A DNA stretch of 64,000 nt, from NCBI GenBank assembly GCA_037176885.1, contig JAWWNJ010000120.1:434001-498000 (forward strand). The letters are read 5' to 3'. The translations under genes and the position numbers were made by a program. The DNA is from Favolaschia claudopus. Taxonomy: Eukaryota; Basidiomycota; Agaricomycetes; Agaricales; Mycenaceae. Numbering within the stretch: the stretch's first letter is position 1; each line of letters starts with the position of its first letter. This document shows positions 55,176-64,000 of this stretch, piece by piece. A model generated the notes under the pieces. That model was not told the origin of the DNA. It searched no databases and worked only from the letters and a program-made list of their open reading frames with translations.

Positions 55176-56380
55176 CCCGAGATCGGCCTAAGAATTCACC
55201 GTCCATGACTGATTTCACTACGAGTACGCAATACAAATCATTCATTTTGCCCACCTTTGGAGGTCCGGATGCCCTTGAATCTCGGGGGCTGAGCCGCACA
55301 CCCAAATTGGATCTTTATTGCCCATAACAATCTCATACTGCCACCCTCGTCCTCTTTTACGCCGGGATAAGATCTGGGTTGTCTTGTCTCCACTGCCAGC
55401 TTTGCTGCATGATCTATTATCGCTGGCGATTTGCTCATCCTGAGCGTCTGAAGCTTCCGGCCAGCTTGAAGAGCATGGAAGCCCAAAATTAAGGTCCCAC
55501 ATCATAAGGGTAGTTTCCAACGACAAAAGCCGCCGATGAAGATCCTCAAGGCTCGGGCCGTGCGTCCCTGTATCCCGCCTCAAATTTAGTAGTCAGTCGA
55601 ACGGTGACTAGCTAGACTCACGATGCCAATTGGAAGGAGAGTAACCCCATGGCTCCCCGTACACAGGTGATGTGGTGGTGTTGGCATCAGACCATGGTTG
55701 ATCGTAAAGACAGCTTGGCGAAGAGGAATACTGCAAGCTCTGCATTGCTTCGGCAGGATAACCAACCGGAATTTAGGTGCTTTTAAAACATCTCGGCCGC
55801 CCCGAGTACCGCCGTCCGGGAGTTGGAAGAGCTCATCGAAGACTCCATATTTATATTATTAATAGTGATAGAGTCGATGCACTGCGACATGGGCCAATAA
55901 ACCGCCCATGGCCCATGTCGGTGGAGACGAGAGAAAAAAACGAAAAGAAAAAGAAGGAAAAAGAAGAAAAAAGGGGGGGGAAAGGGTCCCTCGATGAGGA
56001 TATTCTTGCGGTGCAACAAAATTATGAACCTCATAAATTCTGGTGGGAATGGGCTATCGGCAGTCATTATGAGTGCAAAAAAACTGTCCTATGCGGGCAT
56101 AATGTAAGTTAAAGTGGCTCATTAGGCTGTCCTGGGTATTCACTGCTAGTCAGTGTTGATGCGGGATTTGTTTACCCGACTGGTATCAGGATGCTTTTGC
56201 ATTCGGGACGAAAGACATTGGAGCTGTTCTGCTTACCATTCTGGAGCCTTACAGTAGAAGCATTTGTTCGACCTCCACGACATTTATTTGTGGCGGGAAT
56301 GTCGGCCGGTGACTTGATCGTGGAAAAGTACTACTTGTTAAGGCGACTTCCCTTTCTATCGACAATACTTCCACCATCCG
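55176..56380. other. No gene recognised
   Basis: A minus-strand frame at 55242-55583 (PSLEDLHRRLLSLETTLMMW) looks helical but matches nothing I know. A purine tract lies at 55925-55985. Confidence 0.3.
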
Positions 56381-56542
56381 GATGATTGTCAATACTGATG
56401 AAGTCACCGCTCGAACGAAGTCCCTGTTTACGTCCCTACGGAAGTGAATGTTGCCGACTTATTCACGAAACCATTGTCGGCACCACGCCACAAGACTCTC
56501 GTCAAGATGTTGGGCATGGCTCCCCGACCGGATGCTCGTTGA
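56381..56542 (+). pseudogene. Ty1/Copia pol C-terminus (copy B)
   Basis: Same family as 18771-20090: STIRMIVNTDEVTARTK, then a deletion of about 60 bp relative to copy A that brings a premature TGA, and the ending VKMLGMAPRPDAR. This copy has the uninterrupted ATCCGGAT site that is duplicated around the element at 18993. Confidence 0.8.
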
Positions 56543-56549
56543 GGGGGAG

Positions 56550-56830
56550 TGTTGAAGTATTTATTTCTCTTCCATTTACCGTACATACCTTACATTCTCC
56601 AACTCGCAATCCGTTCCGTTACGCGTCACACATTCCTTATGTAGCTTTGTGTCACCGTCACATTCCTCAGTCGTTTCCTCCACGACTGAGGTATGTGCAC
56701 TCGTATCTACTGTCCTTACAGCTTACTGATTCTCCTGGTAGTTTATACTTACTGTATTCTATCAGGTATATAATACATGAGTCGTTTCCTCCACGACTGA
56801 GTTTATACTTACTGTATTCTATCATGTTCT
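56550..56830 (+). repeat. Copia LTR (copy B) with tandem duplication
   Basis: Begins TGTTGAAGTATTTAT after a GAGGGGGAG tract. Within it GAGTCGTTTCCTCCACGACT, a small hairpin, and TTTATACTTACTGTATTCTA each occur twice (about 56670-56765 and 56778-56824). The right end is not fixed. Confidence 0.65.
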
Positions 56831-56834
56831 AGGC

Positions 56835-57576
56835 AAACGCAAAAATGTCATCTCGAAAGAGGGTACACTTGTCGGCAGTGTTGTGATCAACAAGAACCTG
56901 CTTGCGCAATGATTAAAGCGCTTGTCCGGCCACGATTGGTCTGAGCAGAGTATCCACGCGCTGCTGAACCCTAAAGATCCCCAGAATGTCTCTAATGCCG
57001 TTCACTTCGAGTGGTCGTAAATTAAATTTATGTTGACAGGTTTCTACTGACTACCCCTGCGGGTTTTGCGGAATGTCAAGTACAATGGGTGGCCGCTGCG
57101 TGATTTTCATTCGCAGTGGGAAGGCCATCTCCACCTGTTCCGAGGGTTATGATTTCCAAATGGCGGCCGCATCGAAGAGTAGCCTATCCAAGCCATGCAC
57201 AAATGTGCCCGTGGGGTGTTCTCTATGCTCGGACACTCACTGGAAGTACAACATGCAGGCGCACCTTTGCGATGCACATCCCAATTGGAAACTCACTGTT
57301 TCTGATCAGGTTCGCGCCGTGTTTGAACCCAGGATAACAATAACCCGCAGTGAAGAACGAGCGCTTGGGGTGCCCGACATGCCTCCAACTGCGCAGCCAC
57401 TCCCAGGGAATGCCGAGATATGCTCTGGATATAAGCGGCCTGCTACAGAGTCTCCCGCAGGCACCCCGCGCCGACCTCGAGTACGACGCACATCCCAGGC
57501 CAGAGTGGGGCAGACCGAAGAGTGTGACTTGGACACTGTCAGTGACTCGGAAGCTGGCTCAGACATTGAAGGTTGA
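56835..57576 (+). pseudogene. C-terminal part of a dispersed agaricomycete protein
   Basis: A first block (about 56835-57017) reads GKRKNVISKEGTLVGSVVIN and, after a stop, SGHDWSEQSIHALLNPKDPQ. A second frame (57045-57576) has YPCGFCGMSS then KPCTNVPVGCSLCSDTHWKY followed by NMQAHLCDAHPNW, a Cys/His module with the spacing of a zinc finger, and a disordered tail with GTPRRPRVRRTSQ and acidic end. I recall this block as the C-terminus of a large multicopy mushroom family of unknown function; that link is from memory. The N-terminal bulk is missing and at least one stop interrupts it. Confidence 0.5.
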
Positions 57577-57857
57577 CATTGAGTATTCATTTCTTAAATA
57601 TCGTTGTATTATAGAGTAATATAGACGCTATGTATCGGAGGAAAACGAGAATTGAAAGAGAGAAAGAGCGCGAAAGTGTCCGATCAAAACACCGGAGATT
57701 GCGGCATTTAGTGATCGCCTCAAAGCCGCGGTGAGTGCCGCCGTCTGCCGCTGTCCATCAGGTGCCGTACATGACAGCTCACATGACCTGATCGATGTCC
57801 ACGATCCAGAGATCGCTCAAACAATTTACGGCTTTACATTTCGACCCAGCCCGTACT

Positions 57858-58838
57858 ACGGTTGCCAACAAGTCCACGCTTTGTTTTCGGCCGAAGAGTT
57901 TCTGACGCGAGTTTCTGGCGCACCAGTCCGCACCTTCCTATGCTCTCTACCTCCAAGAGCCCTCCTCGGGACCCCATTGGCGGCGCCTAAGACGTCGAGG
58001 ACGCTACGCAAGACACACTGAGGTCAAGACCGGACCGCGGGGCCGTGCTACTACCTTGGAATTTTTCGTTTCCAGCTTTTCTCTCAGCTTTCTGTGATGC
58101 TGTGGATACTGTCGGCTGGCAACTTGTGGAGGCGTGTGTGGTGGGGAAGACCGAGTGTGGTGGCGAGTGGATACCGCGAATGGAATGAAAGGCGCGCGAT
58201 ACATGGTTCTCCGAAAGCAAGAAATAACCCACCACTACCTCTCCCTGCCTATGCTTCCACTCCTCCGCCATCGCCGCTGCCGAATTCATTCAGTTCGGTG
58301 TCTGCAGCCTTCCTTTCCACCGCCGCCCGCCCCTATGTAGGTACGATAATTCCAGCCTTCTGAGCTTTCTTCGGCGCGCTTGTAGTCAACTCATGCAACC
58401 AAGGACCATCGCTATTGGCATGTTCTGCGGTCTACACGAAACACTAGATAGATATATAGCGCGCTGATACCATTCTTTTTTGCAATGACACTGTGCTGTA
58501 GTCTGTTCATATAGAACATATACGACCTTCTATGGCACGGACAGTCCTGAACACAACACAATGGCCTGGTCATGGAAATGACTTCCTCAAAAACTGTGGT
58601 AATTTGTACTTGAGATCGAAGTCCAAAGCGTGGACTTGTTGGCAAACCCTGCGTCCCGACCCTTTCCTGGCCTTTCTGGGGGTTGTAGCGTGCTTTGCGC
58701 GGCGTCCTCGACGTCCTCGACGTCGCGGAAGGAGTCCCAGAGAAGGCTCTTGGAGGTAGAAAGCATACGAAAGGGCGCCTGAAAGTTGTGTCGAAAAACT
58801 TTCGGCCGAAAACAAAGCGTGGACTTGTTGGCAACCGT
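57858..58838. mobile_element. Long-TIR element, copy B
   Basis: Starts ACGGTTGCCAACAAGTCC and ends with the inverse; homologous to 18993-19995 throughout. ACCCAGCC follows the right end directly (58839-58846) and precedes the left end with 6 extra bases between (57844-57851, then CGTACT). An inner echo of the terminus (AGCGTGGACTTGTTGGCAAA) lies near 58630. Confidence 0.85.
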
Positions 58839-59007
58839 ACCCAGCCATATGCCGGATCATAGGAGTTGGGCCCGGGTCGAAGCCATAATTTACAGCTGTT
58901 CCGGAATACTTACTTGTAACAGTTTAACAGTGTGATATTCGTCTACGTGTATAAACACTTAGGTACATGTATGTACTGCTGGCAGACGGAGCAAAGGACG
59001 TGACGGG

Positions 59008-59097
59008 CAGTGTTCGCCCTTAAGCCTTAAATTCGGGTCTGACCGACCCTTAAGGCTTATTAAGCCTTATCCCTTAATAACCCTTAAGACCTTGAAG
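59008..59097. repeat. hAT-like end with TTAAGG motif (opposite orientation)
   Basis: Begins CAGTGTTCGCCCTTAAGCC and contains CTTAAG/TTAAGG words as in 3881-3976 and 5985-6053. The partner end was not found. Confidence 0.5.
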
Positions 59098-59488
59098 CTT
59101 TAATTTCCTTTTTAGGTAGGTAGTTCCCACCCTCCAACAGGCGCAAATTTTCAGTGGAGTATATATATATTAGACCATATTTGTGCACAAAGCACTTCAA
59201 TCTTCAGTTGTTTCATGTTAAGGTCAGTTCCTTTGGATGTTACCAAATTCCTGAGCAGCTGGAGATGATTGATGAATTTAATGACGCCCCCCATCAATTA
59301 TTTTATTCGGTACATTTCAGGCGGCGCCGAGTCGTGGGAAGCTATCCGACATCTGTGATCCGCTCACCTCTTGTCGCCACCGCTCACTTTGCAACTCGCG
59401 TTTTCGTTATTACCATATCTGAGAGGAATCAACGATCAAGTCTAACACACCTTCGCCGCAGTTGGGATTTGCAGTTGAGCAAAAGATA

Positions 59489-60015
59489 CTCGGTATGACC
59501 AAAAGTAACCGGAATCACAAATTGCCTATATATGGCAAGCTAGCACACAGAACCGCTGGGAGGATTGGTACTGTAATCATGGTAGAAGTATATGCTGTTG
59601 CATATGAAGTAGTTTGGGTCCACTGTGCTCTTTGTTGTGCGTCTATTTGAATTGCAATTATTTATGTTATGATGGTGGAACATTATGCCCAGTTTTTAAC
59701 GTCTCACAAAAGGTGGAGACTAGGATGCTAAATTCTGACATTTCATGTACATTATCATAAGACCCCAATCCCATTTTTCAAGTACTCGTTGACCCCATAT
59801 CTGTCCAATTGCTATTTTAAAAACGCAGATATTGCCAAATTGGGAAATTTCTGAATTTCGAATATTTCTCTGGCTGTCCGATGTTCCAATCGGTGTTTGT
59901 GTCATGCAAGTCAGAGAAAACATGCTATAGGTAAGAGCTGGACCCATCCAAGCTGGTTGACCATTGAAATTCCTATATAAATTATACAATTCCGGTTACT
60001 TTTGGTCATGCCGAG
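59489..60015. mobile_element. 527-bp TA-flanked TIR element
   Basis: Ends CTCGGTATGACCAAAAGTAA and inverse (one mismatch in about 28 bp), with TA on both sides. No coding capacity. Confidence 0.85.
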
Positions 60016-60090
60016 TATACTCCATCCACCCAGCACTGGCACTGAATTGTGAGGGTATGAGGTCGTTTGAACAAGTAATGTTAATAGAGA

Positions 60091-60282
60091 GTTTGTGCGA
60101 GCGACCCAGGTCGCTTTTCGACCGCTCAGATCTCCGCAACAACACATACCAGGTGTGAGCTCTAAGCGACCTAGAAGAGTATTGCCCTGGGGCATTCCTA
60201 GGTCGCTGACACTTCACACCTGAGACTGCTCGTTGTGGAGATCTGGGAGGTCCCAAAGCGACCCGGGTCGCTTTGCACAAAC
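60091..60282. mobile_element. 192-bp hairpin element with GCGACC motifs
   Basis: GTTTGTGC..GCGACCCAGGTCGCTTT and CAGATCTCCGCAAC recur in inverse at the right end. AGCGACC/GGTCGCT also occurs in the middle. No target duplication was found. Confidence 0.7.
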
Positions 60283-60429
60283 CCGCTAATTCCATATTGA
60301 GATTTATGTGTGGATTCAGATAGTGGAATCAAGAGACAGTCCATAGAGCGAGTTGTGTACACAAGACGCAGCTCTGAAAGTGCGGAGGTACTTCCTTGTC
60401 GGAAAAATCAAAAAAGGGTTGTTGGGCCT

Positions 60430-60590
60430 GGGCAGGCCTTGTAAGGTCTAATAAGGCCGTTGGGGAAAAGGAGGGTTACAAGGTTTAAATACGTACCAAA
60501 TACTACATATAGGGCCTTATAACACATAATGGACTTTATAGGACCTAATGAGGCTTGTAAGGCCTTACAAGGCATGTTCGGCGGGGTTGA
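60430..60590. repeat. AAGGCC/GGCCTT-iterated block
   Basis: GGCCTTGTAAGGTCTAATAAGG at the left and TTGTAAGGCCTTACAAGGC at the right, with further AAGGCC-like words between. Resembles a motif-filled MITE without clear ends. Confidence 0.45.
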
Positions 60591-60717
60591 GCAAAAGTAT
60601 TACCACTTTACCTTCTTTGTAAGGTGTCTGCTTGTACCTTGTCTTGACTTTCTAATGCTAGACTACATATCTATTTCTATTGTTGTACTACAATACTGAC
60701 TCTAACAATTAATTACT

Positions 60718-60795
60718 GGTGCTTGCGAGAATCGAACGCTCGACCTCTGCAGTGCGAATAAAACAATGGCACTGTACAATACTGCTATGCTAAGA
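60718..60795 (-). pseudogene. tRNA-like sequence, probably degenerate
   Basis: On the minus strand TAGCATAGCAG matches the pol III A-box consensus and GTTCGATTC the B-box. AGTGC/GCACT could form an anticodon stem but with a 13-nt loop, and the 3' part (CTCGCAAGCACCA) looks like a tRNA end. The 5' acceptor strand (AAGCTTTCT) does not pair with it and the T-stem has mismatches. A tRNA relic or SINE head is more likely than an active tRNA. Confidence 0.45.
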
Positions 60796-60859
60796 AAGCT
60801 TTATAGATAGAGAAATTTTGTTCCATATATGGCATAGCTCCCGGATACCTGTACAATTT

Positions 60860-62130
60860 CCCCATAACACAACAACTAGGAAGCGCCGACTCCGTCGGCA
60901 GACACCTTGCTTGCTTGAGAGTCAAAGGAGTTTTGATTAGCTCGCTGCGAGCGGGCGCTTTCAACAACTGGGTGCCGCTTGGATTGAGCTGCAATTTGAG
61001 CTCAGAGGCGCGGGCTGAGATCTGAGACTCGGAGCTCGGCGTCTTCGGAGACTGCTCAAAGATGAGGTAATATCGGGAGGAATAGGATCATCGGGTTAGT
61101 GAAACGGTGTGCCAATTATGAGGGTGGAGAGACCTTGACAAGCAAGGTAACTCAAGATATTGCTCGTACATTGACTGGTGATTTACTACACATGATATGC
61201 TCCCCTACATAGGCCAATGCTCTATGGTACCCACAGAACTTTCCCGGAGATATACCGAGGCCGGGCGAGCGAGAAATCAGATTCCGCAAACAGACTCAAG
61301 GTCAAGCAAGTGTCAACAAAGAATTGAGGAGCAACAAATGCCGAAACTTTTTCCGAAACAGCTGTAAACTCTTCATAAGCGAAGAAACGATTGCGACTGT
61401 CGCACCGGCAATGTTTGCGGTCGCAACAACTGTTGCTATGAATTCGCGAACACGAATAAAACTGGAAAAAGCCGCCCCCGCAGCGGCACATGCTCCGCTC
61501 GAATACCCCCCACCCTCTGCGCCAGTGGTAGAAACCGCATCTGCTGCTGCGCAGTTGCCATGTAGTTGAGAGACCCACGCCTCCCCCAGTCTGACATTCC
61601 CAAATAGGGAAATACTTACCAAATGTAGTAATAGGTGGGAACCCCAGTGTGGGTGTATCCTACCGGTTGGTAGACTTTGCTGTGGTCACTCTCGTCGATC
61701 GGTATTTAGTCTGTTCAGGTTTTAATTTTTCACAGAGTGAAACTTTTTGTTTTGTTTTTGGGACACCGTACTTTTTCCCCTCCTGACCTGAATAGAATGT
61801 GTTTGGCATCTTTTCTACAGAGCAGCACATCATTAAACTACCACAGACATTGTTTGAAGTCAGTCTATCGAGGTTTTCTTGAGGAGCAAAATGTGCATTC
61901 ATTAATAGCAATCCCACCCTGTCATCCTGACCTCAAGGAATGCCCCAGGGCTCCATGTGCAATTGCTCAGTCTCAAAACATTCGATGAAAGTACGAAAAT
62001 TTCCTTTTTTGGACAGATATGTCTTTCAGTGGGAAGGCGTAGACCTTTTAAGTGCCTTCAATCCATGCGACACGCCATTTGAACTTGTAAAACGCGTCTA
62101 AGACGCGGTCCGACTGACGAACGTAAGCCT
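60860..62130. other. No gene recognised
   Basis: Overlapping Ala-rich frames at 61302-61622 lack motifs. A CCGAAACAGCTG end resembling the CAGCYGTTYCGG MITE family lies at about 61350. Confidence 0.3.
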
Positions 62131-62135
62131 GACAC

Positions 62136-62366
62136 GTGGTGGGAAAGCGTGCCGTAATGTCAGACTGGGGAGGCGAAGGTTGGGCGAAGGGGTTTTCATT
62201 TAGTTTGTCAGACCTCCCCTCCTCGAGTACGGACCCGAGTGTGCGTGGATCCGAACCCCGAGAGGAAGAGCCGGACGCGGGGAGTGACGGAGAGGAAGAG
62301 GAACCCGCAGAGCTGCTACAGAACAGTCCTTGGACTGAAAAAATTGGACGGCGTGATCCATGGCAG
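62136..62366 (+). CDS. Possible exon interrupted by an element
   Basis: An acidic frame (SDWGGEGWAKGFSFSLSDLP, then DAGSDGEEEEPAELLQNSPW) ends at a GTACAT donor-like site at about 62367, and about 30 bases later a CACTG element begins. It may be an exon of a gene now split by the element. No family recognised. Confidence 0.2.
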
Positions 62367-62395
62367 GTACATTTGTATAATTTGTTTCGAAGATG

Positions 62396-63090
62396 CACTG
62401 TGCAAAGTATTCATCATGAAATTCATGCAGATTGTTATGAAATTCAGGTTTCATGATGTTTTGTCATGAACGACGTTATGAAATTCAAGACGGCTTTCAT
62501 GATGCTCAGAAATCTGCTTTTGTGACAATATGGATTCATGACAAAACATCATGAATTTTTGTCATGAAACAACTACTCATTTTTTTTTTTTTTTTTGCTA
62601 AGTCCACCAGATGTTGAGTGCATAGTGTGCTCATCCCAGTGTTACACCAATACATGGTGCTATGTAGAGTAGTAGGTCTGTCAACTACATCCTACTGAAA
62701 ATCGGTTGGTTAACAAGTCAATAGCTCAGTCAACGAGATATGCTGGCGACACGTATCGACTGAAATCCAATGTCCCTCAAATCTCCATTAGTCTAAGAAT
62801 AATAGTCTGTGCTGCGCTGCGCTGCAGTGCCGCGGTCCGGAGTTCGACTTCGGCTGCCGGTAGCCCAATTTATTTGCCCCGCGCTGGCCTCCTTTTCATG
62901 ATGTTTTGCCCTGAATTTGTTAATGAAAAACCATCATGAACAGCCCCATAATCATCATGAAAATCACGACTCCGAGTCATGATGTTTTGTTATGAATTTC
63001 CGGTAAATCATCATGAATTTCCGGACAAATCGTCAGGAAAGTCATGACGAGAAAACATCATGAATTTCATGACCCTTGGTTGGCACAGTG
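62396..63090. mobile_element. CACTG-ended element, ATCATGAATTTC family, complete
   Basis: Starts CACTGTGCAAAG and ends GGCACAGTG with ATG directly on both sides, a 3-bp duplication. More than fifteen CATGAA/TTCATG words lie in the two flanking thirds (ACAAAACATCATGAA and relatives). The middle third holds a tRNA-like segment (about 62770-62870). Confidence 0.82.
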
Positions 63091-63204
63091 ATGCCCATGC
63101 TCATTTTACATTAATAATTATTGACCGGATATTGCCCAAACGGGAAGCCGTCATCACGGCGAACGCTCAGATCATTGATCGCTGTCGCTCCTCAGAGTTA
63201 GTGC

Positions 63205-63375
63205 TGGCCATAAATACGATACGATACGAATTTTCCGTATCGTATTCATATTCAAACATATTCTGGAATTCTGAATACGCCAGTGGCGTATCGTATTTGT
63301 AGTGTATTGTATTCATATTCATAGTGACTGAATACGAATATATTATGAATATATTTGAATATATTCTCTCACCTG
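63205..63375. repeat. ATACGAAT / GAATATATTC-saturated block
   Basis: Dense alternation of ATACGATACG, CGTATCGTATTC, GAATACG and GAATATATTC words. It follows TAGTGCTGGCC, which could be a hAT-type start. The right end was not found. Confidence 0.5.
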
Positions 63376-63889
63376 AAACTCACTATAGCTGGCACATTAA
63401 CCAAGTCAAATAGGTGTTCAATATGCTCATATTCTGTCCATTCAATGTCCTGAATGACCTGCACCATATAAAAGGTCAAATTTCAACATGGGACGGCTCG
63501 GAGACCAAGGATGCCGGTATGGAATGTCTGTCCGAGATGCCCGAGAGACTGGCCGGATCTATGCCGAACTGAGTCAGAGTGGGGGTGTAACACGTCCATG
63601 ACTAAGATTGACTGACATCTGGGTAGGGTAATTCCTATTTTTCACCGGTTGCAAATAAGTTCTAATAAGCTCTATTATGCAGCGATATACAGCGTCGGGG
63701 GATTGATGCGAACATTGCGAAGCCACAACATCAAGTTCTCATTTGCGCGATGAATCGAAATGAAAGAAAAAGTTTTCAAGTCATTCATTCTCTGCTGATG
63801 GCATCACTGTCATATTAATGTGCGATGGTTACTGTTGGCGTTGCTTTGCTCCTTGTCTTCTCCGCTCATTTTCTCCTCTTCCCTGCGTC

Positions 63890-64000
63890 CGCACGGTACA
63901 TATATACGCCACACACTTACCACCGCCCAGCTCGTGGTCCTCGCTGCTCCCCGTCAACATCTCCATCCTTCAATCAAGACTTTACGTCTCCAGCCTTCGC
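63890..64000 (+). promoter_or_regulatory. Promoter-like sequence for a gene beyond the window
   Basis: A TATA-like ACATATATACG (about 63897-63907) is followed by pyrimidine-rich, CACA- and CATC-containing sequence without ATG, as in promoters and 5' leaders of basidiomycete genes. The gene itself would start past the right edge. Confidence 0.35.

Noticed and set aside
58412..58860. Minus-strand frames that seem to share a CQQVHAL peptide.
   Set aside because: They are translations of the terminal repeats and inner echoes of the long-TIR element, not a gene.
2590..62110. ACGCGT words (often TGACGCGTCA-like) recur throughout the window and seemed to mark element ends.
   Set aside because: I counted roughly a dozen sites in 64 kb, about what chance predicts for a hexamer, and they have no fixed position in the defined elements.

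Overview
The window reads as nuclear DNA of a basidiomycete, most likely an agaricomycete. Predicted introns are short (about 47-60 bp) with GT..AG ends, and the recognisable proteins (pogo-type transposase, CMC-like transposase zinc module, exonuclease-linked transposon gene, Set1C PHD protein, expansin-like protein) have the character of mushroom-forming fungi. There is no rRNA, no CRISPR array and no bacterial-style operon. Most of the 64 kb is a graveyard of nested transposable elements with a few host-type genes between them. All identifications come from reading the sequence and from remembered family motifs; no database search was run.

Layout. 0.4-3.6 kb: an intact four-exon gene of unknown function, a Helitron-type PIF1 helicase fragment, and a 1.27 kb element with near-perfect 66-bp inverted ends that carries a gene. 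3.9-6.7 kb: hAT-like and CACTG-ended non-autonomous elements and a transposase zinc-module remnant. 7.4-10 kb: two facing genes of unknown function, the first decayed. 12.2-14.2 kb: an apparently intact pogo-like transposase. 15.8-16.5 kb: an array of alternating GTGTCCC/GGGACAC heptamers. 18.7-20.1 kb: a Copia remnant split by a long-TIR element with an exact 8-bp target duplication. 20.5-22.7 kb: CGGCT-rich arrays and two TA-flanked elements. 23.6-25.6 kb: a probable minus-strand gene of many small exons. 26.5-29.1 kb: an 827-bp repeat split by a CACTG element, followed by a sister element. 29.2-32.9 kb: a GC-rich four-unit array joined to a decayed DDE/3'-5' exonuclease gene, itself split by a TA-flanked MITE, then two perfect hairpins. 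33-44 kb: transposon fragments, many MITEs, an expansin-like secreted protein gene (38.35-39.0 kb) and a degenerate Spp1/CFP1-like PHD gene (41.2-42.0 kb). 46-50.3 kb: a direct-repeat block, the clean second copy of the 827-bp repeat, and a LINE with only its ORF1 left. 51-64 kb: further MITEs, gypsy and Copia fragments, a second long-TIR element, a tRNA-like relic, and a promoter-like sequence at the right edge.

The most distinctive property is that many of the non-autonomous elements are filled with a private short motif repeated in both orientations (for example TACATGAAAATC, GTGAATTTCAC, ATCATGAATTTC, CGGGT, AGCTCGA, TTAAGGGCTTAA, AGCCACC), with one motif per family. Several insertions can be dated relative to each other because the window also holds the empty site: the Copia copy at 56.4 kb for the long-TIR element, and the repeat copy at 47.8 kb for the CACTG element.
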